NCBI RefSeq assembly: GCF_024055795.1 | Contig: NZ_JAMXMY010000015.1 | Location: 124,001-188,000 of the forward strand | Length of the DNA stretch: 64,000 bases | Source: Actinoallomurus purpureus | GTDB taxonomy: Bacteria; Actinomycetota; Actinomycetes; Streptosporangiales; Streptosporangiaceae | Direction of reading: 5' to 3' | Shown: in pieces, positions 9,701-17,700 of the stretch | Numbering within the stretch: position 1 is the stretch's first letter | How the letters are laid out: each line of letters begins with the position of its first letter | The notes under the pieces: model-generated | Told to the model about the DNA's origin: nothing | What the model saw: the letters and a program-made list of their open reading frames with translations, nothing else | The model's database searches: none | Program-made: the position numbers and the translations under genes

Positions 9701-9992
9701 CGGTCGGACCGAAGAAGGGGACGACGAAGTCGGTGTCGTTGATACGCCAGCCGGAGTTCCTCGAACGCCAGGACATGTCATTGATGGCCTCCAACTCCGC
9801 GTTGGTCGGCGAGGCACCCGAGGTGTCGATCTCCACCTTCATCAGCGGAATGTCATCGTTGCCGTAGAGGTTGTCCTTGAAGATCTCGCCGCGCTTGGCA
9901 GACGGCTTGTAGCCGGTGAGCAGGAAGATGGCGTCGTACCAATGGTCGTTCACCGAAGAGGCTGGAGGCTTGTCTCCTGCGGGGTCCGCCAT
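6708..9992 (-). CDS. AAWKG-type T7SS-associated protein with long Gln/Lys coiled coil and NPDG repeats
   Basis: 1094 residues from ATG 9992 (GGAGAGCC upstream). The N-terminal 450 residues hold a globular helical region with DHWYDAIFLLTGYKP at the start and SEDAAWRGQAAGVFWDIIHQ near 230-250, the WXG-like signature of AAWKG proteins found with T7SS genes in Streptomyces and relatives (family name from memory). Residues 451-749 are an extreme Q/K/E/D coiled coil. Residues 767-897 carry repeated NPDG(S/T)xTT motifs, as in RHS-like spacer regions. The C-terminus has a Gly/Met-rich stretch and an acidic tail. No signal peptide, so it is a candidate T7SS substrate or surface-exposed filament. Located between secretion-associated genes and the YbaB gene in the same direction. 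Confidence 0.8.
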   Translation of the reverse strand: MADPAGDKPPASSVNDHWYDAIFLLTGYKPSAKRGEIFKDNLYGNDDIPLMKVEIDTSGASPTNAELEAINDMSWRSRNSGWRINDTDFVVPFFGPTDDSSASTLSKGTEVHMRRARITLLGTDSAHTIPHGGVSLGGTFGAGSHLMPDGFPGWNSAPLAQYSYGGGLALEKLMYEPYTTQGFSFNDVAVDDNDAVDLKSFDKAALAFNRAALFFFNARATIQQWEDALGSEDAAWRGQAAGVFWDIIHQLGINYQNYTDALPIGGFGGSKVAVNLLNAKSGFQKAIENLYWVWSDWALRLGNPLRWLYDILFDITDQIWLNNITKVRWHETYGYESYSSWNQIDEDGWSGDATTTIGAKNYGPLNSKTTWKAIGEEAIKRWQDSTNDYLGKAAQEALRAIHNSWTDVPDSIPKLTTVNVNLAADLQADKAQAAQDKADKAAADAKKNQDDWNKKQEQWRKEDLQHQHEMEEEQKQQRDADLKHQKEIEDEQKQQRDADLKHQKELEDEQKKERDEDKKHQKEVEDEQKKEQKQQQDEARQQYQEQQRQQKEQQDEQKKQYEDQQRKQEEQERKQEELQKRQQDEAKQQNEQQMALQMQMRKEDQKHQEEQERKQEELQKQQQDEARKQYQDQQRQQQQQQDEQKKQYQEQQKHQEEQEKKQEQLQKQQQDEARKQYEEQRQDQQAQERKQEELQKQQQDEAKKQYDQQRQDQQAQERKQEQLQKQQQDEAKKQYDQQQKDIAKQYLQPGSHEIVQPGSQLQPSQLNNHVVQNPDGSLTTVYGDHNGVGFDSQPGHLQPGQVQSHSTLNPDGTITTDYSDGSSTTVNPHTGLETTTHPDGSTTTDHLTHGHTLTNPDGSQSTVNPDGTVTTRYPDGSYTTVNPNTGTAVTHEPNGQTITTPLDHGGASLPYAGTPLGNGATASYEAALHDLPSSGSPLGAPSAALGSQAANPTAFPVGQSGGVLPPATRIDGTTTGGMPAGGAGGPMMGGMGGMGGMGGGDKNGNSERVRQVYEDEEIIPADGGSLGRRARRGRGYEETVPGGSRTPTSSAYNPYGGGEDRRQTESGDREREAWVPEEEDVWGTDEGGAPAVIG
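7300..7690 (-). repeat. NPDG-type short protein repeats
   Basis: The coding strand repeats units of about 17-20 residues built on NPDGT(I/V)TT followed by Y(S/P)DGS(S/Y)TTVNP and H/N-rich turns. The pattern suggests a beta-rich stalk, comparable to YD/RHS-like spacer repeats. Part of the AAWKG-type gene. Confidence 0.7.
7745..8640 (-). repeat. Gln/Lys-rich coding tandem repeats
   Basis: Imperfect tandem units of roughly 80-90 bases encode phrases such as QQQDEAKKQYDQQRQDQQ and ERKQEELQKQQQDEA. The units nearest 7790-8000 are almost identical to each other, while those toward 8640 (DADLKHQKEIEDEQK type) are shorter and more diverged. The repeats make the opposite strand read as an artificially long Leu-rich frame. 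Confidence 0.85.
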
Positions 9993-10046
9993 GATCGGCT
10001 CTCCATTGAAGGCTTGGCGTCGGAAGAGGGGAGGAAGTCAGCGGGG

Positions 10047-10511
10047 TCAGGTGGTCTGGCTTCCGCCGGTCGAGTCGAAGTCACTGGGCACCGTGCCCAG
10101 GCCGTCCAGGAAGGCCTTCCCGTCGATCTTCGTCAGGGAGTCGTGCTGGCCGTCCATGAGCTTGGTGATCGTGGCGTTGAGGTACTTCTCCAGATCGGTG
10201 AAGAGCTTGATCTGCTTCTTGTAGATGTCGGAGATGGACCCCGCCGACGCGGTGATGTGATCGACGATGTCCTTGCCCCCGGTCCCCGAGTCCTTGGCCA
10301 GCCCACCGATCGCGAGTGGCGCGTGGACTCGATAGAAATCGTTCTCCGGGGTGCTCTCGCCCTTGCCCAGAAGAAAGTCGATCGGCGGCGTTCCCTCGGT
10401 GTCGGTCTTGTTCGCGACCTTGTCGAGGGTGTCCTTGAAGTTGGCGATGTCGTGGTTGACGAAGTTCTGCAGCGACGTCTTGTCCAGCGCCAGCTTTTTC
10501 TTGTCCGCCAT
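10047..10511 (-). CDS. Type VII secretion-associated helical protein
   Basis: 154 residues, starting MADKKKLALDK, helical, with no signal peptide or membrane segment. It lies 54 bases upstream of the AAWKG-type gene and 124 bases downstream of the first WXG100 gene, all in one direction. The helix-turn-helix layout (FVNHDIANFKDTLDKV ... IYKKQIKLFTDLEKYLNATI) resembles EspC/EspB-type secretion-associated helical hairpins. It could be the helical partner of the large AAWKG protein. The role is inferred from position only. Confidence 0.7.
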   Translation of the reverse strand: MADKKKLALDKTSLQNFVNHDIANFKDTLDKVANKTDTEGTPPIDFLLGKGESTPENDFYRVHAPLAIGGLAKDSGTGGKDIVDHITASAGSISDIYKKQIKLFTDLEKYLNATITKLMDGQHDSLTKIDGKAFLDGLGTVPSDFDSTGGSQTT

Positions 10512-10635
10512 GGCTCCGCTCTTCCGAGGTCTGTCAGTTCCACTGCCGGCCGGTCCGGTTCACGGCCGGGGATTTCGCTGTCCGCATGCCGACCGTCTTC
10601 GGCCGCCCACGTGACGGGCGGCCGAAGGCGGGTGC

Positions 10636-10959
10636 TCAGCCGCCGATCCGCACCTCGGACCACATCTGGCTGAGGCTGTTCTCGTTGTACTTGTAGCTGC
10701 CGGAGATCTCGTCGAGCAGCTGCGAGTGACTGGTGAGGATCTGCTCCATGTTCTTGATCGCGTTGTCCCAGGCCTGCTGCTTCTGGTTGTAGACCTGGGC
10801 GTCGTCACCGATCCACTGCTTCTTGAGCTCGGCGAGCTCCATCTCCATGTTGGAGATCGTCTGCGCGATGGCCTTGGTCTGGGAGACCAGGTCGTCGGCG
10901 GCGTTGCCCATGTGGTTGTAGTCGACGTAGATGAAACCGTCGGTGAAGTCCTCGCTCAT
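10636..10959 (-). CDS. WXG100 family ESX protein (WIG type)
   Basis: 107 residues, a typical WXG100 length. Two helices flank the turn KQWIGDDAQVYNQKQQAW, where W-I-G is the WXG variant. The C-terminal SLSQMWSEVRIGG lacks a clear Y-x3-D/E signal. WXG100 proteins form antiparallel helical hairpins, dimerise with a partner and are exported by EccC-powered T7SS machines. The partner is presumably the next gene upstream (11009-11344), 49 bases away, giving the usual esx gene pair. Confidence 0.93.
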   Translation of the reverse strand: MSEDFTDGFIYVDYNHMGNAADDLVSQTKAIAQTISNMEMELAELKKQWIGDDAQVYNQKQQAWDNAIKNMEQILTSHSQLLDEISGSYKYNENSLSQMWSEVRIGG

Positions 10960-11008
10960 CGATGTCCTCGTTTCGCGTCAGAAGGAAAGAGCCGGGGCCG
11001 TTCCGGGG

Positions 11009-11344
11009 TCAGCCGTGCAGGGCGTTGAAGACGGCCTGGGCCTGCTGGTAGCCCTGGTTGATCTGGTCGTTGCTGGAGCCCTGCTGCTGGTGCTGCGCGG
11101 TGAGGGTCTGGTTGAGCTTGTCGACCATGTCCTGCAGGTTCTTGAGGATGACGTCCGCCTGCTGCTCCCAGGAGTTGACGAGGTCCTGGAACGCCTGACC
11201 GTCCGAGCCCTTGTAACCGGAGGCCAGGTTGAAGCGGGTCGCCTCGACGTCCTGCTTGATCTTGGTGATTCCGGTGTAGGCCATCTCCAGGGCCTGAACG
11301 CCGTTCTTCGTCGACCTGACCTCTGACTGCTGCATGCCTGCCAC
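11009..11344 (-). CDS. WXG100 family ESX protein (YKG type)
   Basis: 111 residues from GTG 11344 (GAGAGG about 10 bases upstream); an alternative ATG at 11335 would remove three residues. A helical hairpin is built around LASGYKGSDGQAFQDLVNSW, with Y-K-G in the WXG position. The C-terminal helix NQGYQQAQAVFNALHG could carry the secretion signal. First gene of the esx pair, separated from eccB by 152 bases, which may contain its own promoter although no convincing -10/-35 is visible. Confidence 0.93.
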   Translation of the reverse strand: MAGMQQSEVRSTKNGVQALEMAYTGITKIKQDVEATRFNLASGYKGSDGQAFQDLVNSWEQQADVILKNLQDMVDKLNQTLTAQHQQQGSSNDQINQGYQQAQAVFNALHG

Positions 11345-11496
11345 GCTGCGCCTGCCTCTCTGGTTCGGTGCTCACGGGAAACCGAGAGCGAGATCGTGCG
11401 TCGAGGTTCGCTCGGTCGGCACCGCCATCGGCGCGCGCCGCCGCCAACCGGTTCACGTCTCCTTCCGTACTCCGTGGTAGTCACCCCGACTTGCCG

Positions 11497-13032
11497 TCAC
11501 CTTGTCGTCGCCTTGCCCGGACCGGTTTTCGCCGCCCTGCCCGGAACCGCTGTCGCCGCCCCGCCCGAATCCGTTGTCGCCGCCTTGCCTGGAGCACCGC
11601 AGGGCGGCGCGGTGCTCGATGAGACGCCCGCCTGCGCGGCCGCCACGCTCAGGTCCGGTCCGGTCGGCAGCATGGTCAGCAGCGGCGACGGCATGGCCAC
11701 CGCCTGGCCGGACGAGTACCCGAGCGCCGTCAGGTCGGAGTCGGATCCCACTCGGTACTTGGTGCCCGTGTCGGTCACGAGGTAGGTCGCGCCGCCGACC
11801 GTGCCGCCCGCCGCCGGCAGGACGCGCACCAGCGCGCCCCCTCCGGGCGGCACGGTGATCCGGTCCACGGGCGTGCACGCGGACGCGGTCGCCGCCTGGG
11901 CGACGATGCCGAGCGAGGCCGGGTCCTGCAGGGCGACGCTCACCCGGGGCCCCACGGCGGTCGGCTGGATCCGGGCGCAGGCGTGCTGGTCCGGCTGAGG
12001 GTCGACCAGGCGCGGCGGCGTCTCGGGCAGCGCGCCGGCGGCGGTCGTGTCCCGCGCCAGCCGGCCGGTCATGGCGTCGGGCGCGATGCCGATCGCGTCG
12101 GGCGTTCTGCCGCCGTACGCCCTGGCGCGTACGGCGGGATCGGCCAGGATCAGGGCGGCGACGGTCGTGTTGACCTCCGTCAGGCCGTCCTGGCGCAGCT
12201 GGTAGTACCGCGGCTTCGAACCGAGCACCCCGATCTTGAAGACCTGCCCGACGCGGGTCGCGTGCCCGTCGAGCGACGGCCCGGCATGGCCCATACCGGG
12301 CACGACCGGGGCGGCCAGGTCCGGTCCCGCCGGAAGCGCGTCGACGAACGCGGCCGAGACCGGGTTCGGTGTCCGGCCCCCGAAGCCGAGGGCCGTCGCC
12401 GCTCCGCCCTTCGGGTCCAGCCGCAGCCTGCTGCCCTGCCACACCAGGTAGACGTGCGCGTCGGGCGCGGTGACGAGCAGTCCCTGACCGGTCGTGAGCG
12501 CGCCGTCGCCGTGGGCGTCCCCTACCCCGATGGCGAGGGTCGTGACCGGCGCCGCGGAGCCCGCCACCCCGGTGCCGGAACAGACCGCCCATGCCCCTTG
12601 GGCCAGACCGCCGGCCGACGGCAGCGCGGCGGGCGCCCCGACGATGCCCACCGGCTGGCCGTGCGGCGTCCCGTCCAGCGACTTGGTCCGGACGTGGTGC
12701 GCGGTCAGCTTGGAACCGCCGATGAGCCGCGCCGACGCGTAGTTCTGGACCGGGCGCAGCCGCCCGTCCACGTAGAGGTAGGACGCGCCGGTCTCCTGGT
12801 CGACGATCAGGCTCTCCGGGCTCTGCCAGGAGGCCGACCGGCCGGGCGAGATCAGGCCCCAGACGAACGCCCCGCCGCACAGCAGCACGGCGATGACGAT
12901 GCCGGTGATCACCCCGCGGTTCGTACGGCCCTGGGGGCTCTCGGGCGCGTCGGGATCCGCTCGGAGCATCCCCGACGTGATGCGGCTCATGACGAACGTG
13001 TGGGCGTTGACCTGGTCGCGGCGGGACTGCAT
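11497..13032 (-). CDS. eccB: Type VII secretion core component EccB
   Basis: 511 residues starting MQSRRDQVNAHTF, the characteristic EccB opening. A single membrane segment lies at about 40-61 (GVITGIVIAVLLCGGAFVWG) and the rest is the extracytoplasmic domain with the EccB repeats (SLIVDQETGASYLYVDGRLR, LNYASARL-type). EccB is part of the inner-membrane T7SS complex with EccC and EccD. The final 40 residues are low-complexity (Gly/Ala/Lys). It ends 152 bases before the esx pair and begins 33 bases after eccD in the same direction. Confidence 0.95.
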   Translation of the reverse strand: MQSRRDQVNAHTFVMSRITSGMLRADPDAPESPQGRTNRGVITGIVIAVLLCGGAFVWGLISPGRSASWQSPESLIVDQETGASYLYVDGRLRPVQNYASARLIGGSKLTAHHVRTKSLDGTPHGQPVGIVGAPAALPSAGGLAQGAWAVCSGTGVAGSAAPVTTLAIGVGDAHGDGALTTGQGLLVTAPDAHVYLVWQGSRLRLDPKGGAATALGFGGRTPNPVSAAFVDALPAGPDLAAPVVPGMGHAGPSLDGHATRVGQVFKIGVLGSKPRYYQLRQDGLTEVNTTVAALILADPAVRARAYGGRTPDAIGIAPDAMTGRLARDTTAAGALPETPPRLVDPQPDQHACARIQPTAVGPRVSVALQDPASLGIVAQAATASACTPVDRITVPPGGGALVRVLPAAGGTVGGATYLVTDTGTKYRVGSDSDLTALGYSSGQAVAMPSPLLTMLPTGPDLSVAAAQAGVSSSTAPPCGAPGKAATTDSGGAATAVPGRAAKTGPGKATTR

Positions 13033-13065
13033 CGTCGTCTCTTCCGTCGTGCTCTCGTGTCCTGG

Positions 13066-14463
13066 TCAGCCGATGGCGCGCAGTTCGCCGTACACGCCGA
13101 GGACCCACAGGGTCAGCGGCAGCATGCTGATCGCGACCAGGCTCTGCAGGAGTTCGGCGGCGCGGCCCCAGTACGGCACCATCCGGCGGCCGGGCACCGT
13201 CCACCCGGCGATCAGGAGGATCGTGGTGACCGCCATCAGCGCCACCGCGATGACCACCCGGCCGGTCGGTCCGGCCTCGGCGACCTCGACGGCGGCGATG
13301 GTGGCCGCTCCCCACACTCCCGGCAGGACCAGGAACAGACGCTGCCAGACGTTGCCGAGGCCGCGGCTGTGCAGCACCAGCAGCAGGGACAGCGCGGCCG
13401 CCAGCACGAGCTGGGCCAGGTCCTCGTGGTGGGCCAGTGCGGTCAGGCAGGCGGTGCAGGCCAGCCCGACCGTGCCGTACAGCCCCGTCATCCAGCCGTC
13501 CGCCAGGACGGCACGAGCGGCCACGGCCTTCGGCGAACGCGGTTTGATGCCCTCCTGGAGCTGGTCGGGGGTGGTCGGCAGCGGCGGCATGCGCAGCCCG
13601 GACAGCCGGAACGACAAGGCCGGCACGAACGCGCCGAACACGACCGAGAGCAGGGCGACCACCGCGGCCGCCTCCTCCGGCGGGAGGCCCGCGACCATCA
13701 TGAGGGCCCCCGCGAGGGCGCCGGCGAAGGCCAGCACGGTCGCGCCGACGAACAACGACGTGTACGCCGCCACCAACGCCAGCGCGAGCACGGCCCCGCC
13801 CGCCTCGGCCGCGGACGCGGCGAGCAGCCGGGCGCCCACCACCTCGAAGCCGTCCGGTCCGGACAACCGGCCTCCGGGCAGCAGCCACCCGGCCAGGATG
13901 AGGTACGGACCGGCCATGACGCCCAGGAGCGCGGCCGACGCCGCGTCGCCCACCGCGCGGCTCGCCGCCGCGGCCCCGGCGAGCAGCAGAAGCGCGGCGG
14001 CGCCGGCGGTCACGGCCCGCTGCTCGGTCGGTCCGCTCGGCAGCGCGAGCACCGCCAGGACGGCGATCATCACGAACACCGCCAGGCCGCGCAGCAGTCG
14101 CCGGCTCGCCTGCGGGCTCCACCCGTACGGGCTGTCCTTCATCGTGGTGGAGATGCCGTCCACCAGGTCGTCCAGCCGCACCTCGGGCAGCACCTCGGTG
14201 CGGGGCCGCAGGTAGAGCGTGTCGCCGTCGCGCAGGTCGAGCGACTCTAGGGTGGCGTCCTCGTCGAACGGCGGTCCGCCCAGGCGCTGGAGCACCCAGC
14301 CCTCGTGTTCGATCCCGCTCTCGCCGAGGTCGTCCCCGCCGTAACCGAGCACGGCGGGGAGCAGGTCCGCGACCGGGACGTCGGCCGGTACGGCCAGGTC
14401 GATGGTCTTGGCGGGGGCGCGTACCGTCAGCCGGCACAGGTCCGCCGCCGAGCTCTTGCTCAT
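13066..14463 (-). CDS. eccD: Type VII secretion integral membrane protein EccD
   Basis: 465 residues. Residues 8-92 form the cytosolic ubiquitin-like (YukD) domain (CRLTVRAPAKTIDLAVPADV ... LRDGDTLYLRP). From about 128 on there are some eleven hydrophobic segments, matching the EccD channel-like subunit. In known ESX machines two EccD copies per protomer build the membrane vestibule. First gene of the minus-strand operon eccD-eccB-esx-esx and divergent from eccC, so eccC and the rest can be co-regulated from the shared intergenic region. Confidence 0.95.
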   Translation of the reverse strand: MSKSSAADLCRLTVRAPAKTIDLAVPADVPVADLLPAVLGYGGDDLGESGIEHEGWVLQRLGGPPFDEDATLESLDLRDGDTLYLRPRTEVLPEVRLDDLVDGISTTMKDSPYGWSPQASRRLLRGLAVFVMIAVLAVLALPSGPTEQRAVTAGAAALLLLAGAAAASRAVGDAASAALLGVMAGPYLILAGWLLPGGRLSGPDGFEVVGARLLAASAAEAGGAVLALALVAAYTSLFVGATVLAFAGALAGALMMVAGLPPEEAAAVVALLSVVFGAFVPALSFRLSGLRMPPLPTTPDQLQEGIKPRSPKAVAARAVLADGWMTGLYGTVGLACTACLTALAHHEDLAQLVLAAALSLLLVLHSRGLGNVWQRLFLVLPGVWGAATIAAVEVAEAGPTGRVVIAVALMAVTTILLIAGWTVPGRRMVPYWGRAAELLQSLVAISMLPLTLWVLGVYGELRAIG

Positions 14464-14796
14464 GGGGGCTCACTCGTTCTTTCCACGAACGCCCGTCGCC
14501 GAGCGCGGGCGCGTGAATGGGTCGTTTCTCCACGTCGGTCCGTCTGCGCAGTGCTCTCCACTCGGGGCATACGCACGCGATCGCCACATGGTTCACCTCG
14601 AATTCGCGAATGATCCGGACGAAGTTCCGCGCGGGCGCGATCCGGGACGCCGAGGCACGCTCCGCTGTACGATTCGCGGTGACGCAACCGGCCTGCTCCG
14701 CAGGTCCCCTCCGCGGCTCTCCACTCCGCCGAGCGCGCCCGGCGACCACCGTCTGCCGGCGCGGCGCTTCGTCGTACCACGCCAGGAGGCCGTCCG
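14464..14796. promoter_or_regulatory. Divergent eccD/eccC intergenic region
   Basis: 333 bases with no credible gene. It must carry divergent promoters for eccD (minus) and eccC (plus). AGGAGG-type spacing (CCAGGAGGC) precedes the TTG of eccC. The stretch around 14597-14625 (AATTCGCGAATG) is AT-richer and contains a short palindrome, but I cannot name specific -10/-35 elements. Confidence 0.4.
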
Positions 14797-17700
14797 TTGA
14801 GTTTCGTGCTGTTCCGCAGGCCGATGCGCCGGCGTCCGCCCGAGATGCCCGAGGGGGAGCTCACCCTTCAGGAACCACCCACGCTGCCCGAGACCGTGCC
14901 CGACAACTCCGCCGTCTGGACGTACCTGCCCATGGCGCTGATGTCGGTGGCCATGGTGATGATGTACATGACGCGCGGAAGCGGGGCCAAGAACAGCTTC
15001 CTGCCGCTCGCCCTCGGCCTGATGGTCCTCGCCGCCGGGGGCATGCTGGTCGGGCAGGGAATGCGCAAGAGCAGTGAGCGCAAGGAGAAGCTCAAGGGCG
15101 CCCGCCGGGACTACCTGCGCTACCTCTCCCAGACCCGGCGCAAGGTGCGCACGGCCGTACGGGACCAGCAGCGCGCCCTGGCCTGGCGGCATCCGGCGCC
15201 GCAGACGCTGTGGTCCATGGTCGGCACGACCCGGATGTGGGAGCGCCGGCCCTCGGACCCCGACTTCGGTGAGGCGCGGCTGGCGGTCGGCGACCAGAAG
15301 CTGGGCCTGCGGCTGGCGCCCACGGCGACGAAGCCGGTCCAGGACCTGGAGCCGCTCACCGCGCACGCGCTGCGCGGCTTCGTCCGGGCCTACTCGACCG
15401 TGCCCGACCAGCCCACCGCCGTCTACCTGCAGTCCTGGGCGCGCGTGCTGTTCCGGGGGGACGAGACCCAGATCCGCGGAGCCGTCCGCGCCCTGATCGC
15501 CCAGCTCGCCCTCTTCCACTCTCCGGACGACCTGTGGATCGCGATCTGCGTCGCCCCGGACCGCCTGGCGGAGTGGGAGTGGGTCAAGTGGCTGCCGCAC
15601 AACCTGAACCCGCACGACAGCGACGGCGCCGGCCAGGTCCGCATGATCGCCTCGGACTTCCCGGAGTTGGAGGGCATGCTCGGCGCGGAGTTCTGGGAGC
15701 GGCCGGCGTACGACCCGGAGGCCATGCCCGCCCGGGAGGAGCCCTACACGGTGCTCGTCGTGGACGGGGGCACCGTGCCCGCCGGGCACGCGCTGGACGG
15801 CCCCGGCATGCGCAATGTCGTCGTGCTCGACATGTCCGGCGCGCTGACGTGGCGGCCCGGCCGCACCACCCTCCGCCTCGACGTGGGCGACGGCGAGATC
15901 CGGCTCGTCCGCACCGACCGGGAACGCAAGGAGCAGCTGACCCTGCTCGGCCGCCCCGACGCCCTGGGCGTGCGGACCGCGACCGCGTTCGCCCGGCGGC
16001 TCGCGCCGTACCGGCTCGGCGTCGGGGCCGAGAGCACCGAGCCGCTGTCGGCCACCACGGACCTGGGCACCCTCCTGGGCATCACCGACCTCTACCGGCA
16101 CGACCCGCAGACCCTCTGGAACAAGCGCACCGCCGCGGAGCGGCTGAAGGTGCCGATCGCGGTCGGCGCCGACAGCAAGCTGGTGGAGCTGGACATCAAG
16201 GAGTCCGCCCAGGGCGGCACCGGCCCCCACGGCATGCTGATCGGCGCCACCGGCTCGGGCAAGAGCGAGCTGCTGCGCACCCTCGTGCTGGCGATGGCGC
16301 TGACCAACTCCTCCGAGACGCTCAACTTCGTCCTGGTGGATTTCAAGGGCGGCGCGACCTTCCTCGGCCTGGACGAGCTGCCGCACGTCTCCGCGGTCAT
16401 CACCAACCTGGCCGACGAGGCGTCCCTCGTCGCGCGCATGCGGGACGCGCTGCACGGTGAGCTCATGCGCCGTCAGGAGCTGCTGCGCGCCGCGGGCAAC
16501 TACGTCTCCGCCCTCGAGTACGAGAAGGCGCGTGCGGCCGGGGCCGCCCTGGAGCCGCTGCCCAGTCTCTTCGTCGTGGTCGACGAGTTCAGTGAGCTGC
16601 TCGCCGCGCACCGCGACTTCATGGAGCTGTTCGTCATGATCGGCCGACTGGGCCGGAGCCTGGGCGTCCACCTTCTGCTGGCCTCCCAGCGGCTCGACGA
16701 GGGCCGGATGCACCAGCTCGAGAGCCACCTGTCCTACCGCATCGGCCTGCGCACGTTCTCGGCCATGGAGAGCCGCGGCGTGCTGGGCGTGCCCGACGCC
16801 CATCAGCTGCCGCCGCAGCCCGGCTCCGGCTTCCTCAAGACGGGCGTGGAGGCGCTCACCCGGTTCCGCGCCGCGTACTCCTCCGGTCCCTACCGGCGAC
16901 GCGGCAAGGCCGACCAGGCGCGAGTGGCCAGCCAGGTGGTCCCCTGGTCCGCCTCCCGGGTCGCCCAGGTCGACCCCGTCCCGGTGCAGGAGACGCCGGA
17001 GGAGCCCGAGGAGACCGCCGAGACCCTGCTGTCGGTGGCCGTCGACCGGCTGCGCGACGCCGGGCCGCCGGCCCACCAGGTATGGCTGCCCCCGCTCGAC
17101 CTGCCGCCCGCCCTCGACCAGATCCTCCCGCCGCTCGCGCCCGACGACGAGTACGGCCTGACGACCGTCGACTGGGAGCGGCGCGGCGGGCTCACGGTGC
17201 CGGTGGGCATCGTCGACCGGCCCTTCGAGCAGATCCGCGACCTGCTGGTCGTCGACCTGTCCGGGGCCGGCGGGCACGTCGCCATCGCCGGCGGCCCGCA
17301 GAGCGGCAAGAGCACGCTCGTCCGCACGTTGATCACCGCCCTCGCGCTCACGCACACGCCGCGCGAGGTGCAGTTCTACTGCCTCGACTTCGGCGGCGGC
17401 ACGCTCGCCGGCATCGCCGGCCTGCCGCACGTCGCCGGGGTCGCCACCCGCCTGGACGAGGAACGTGTCAGCCGCACCGTCGCGGAGGTCACCGCGCTGC
17501 TCGCCGACCGCGAGCAGTTCTTCCTCGCCCACGGCATCGACTCCATGGCGACCTACCGGCGCCGCCGAGCGGCTGGGGAGTTCGCCGACCAGCCGCACGG
17601 AGACGTATTCCTCGTCGTGGACGGCTGGTCGACGGTGCGCCAGGACTTCGACCGGTACATCCAGACGTTCAGCGCGATCGCGGCGCGCGGCCTCAGCTTC

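Noticed and set aside
6546-10673. Plus-strand open frame of 1375 codons, very Leu-rich
   Set aside because: It is the antisense shadow of the Gln/Lys-repeat gene (CAG/AAG codons read as CTG/CTT); the minus-strand frame has ribosome site, known motifs and operon context.
11453-14749. 1098-codon minus frame across eccB/eccD
   Set aside because: Out of frame with both genes and dominated by Arg/Gly; eccB and eccD are clear in their own frames.
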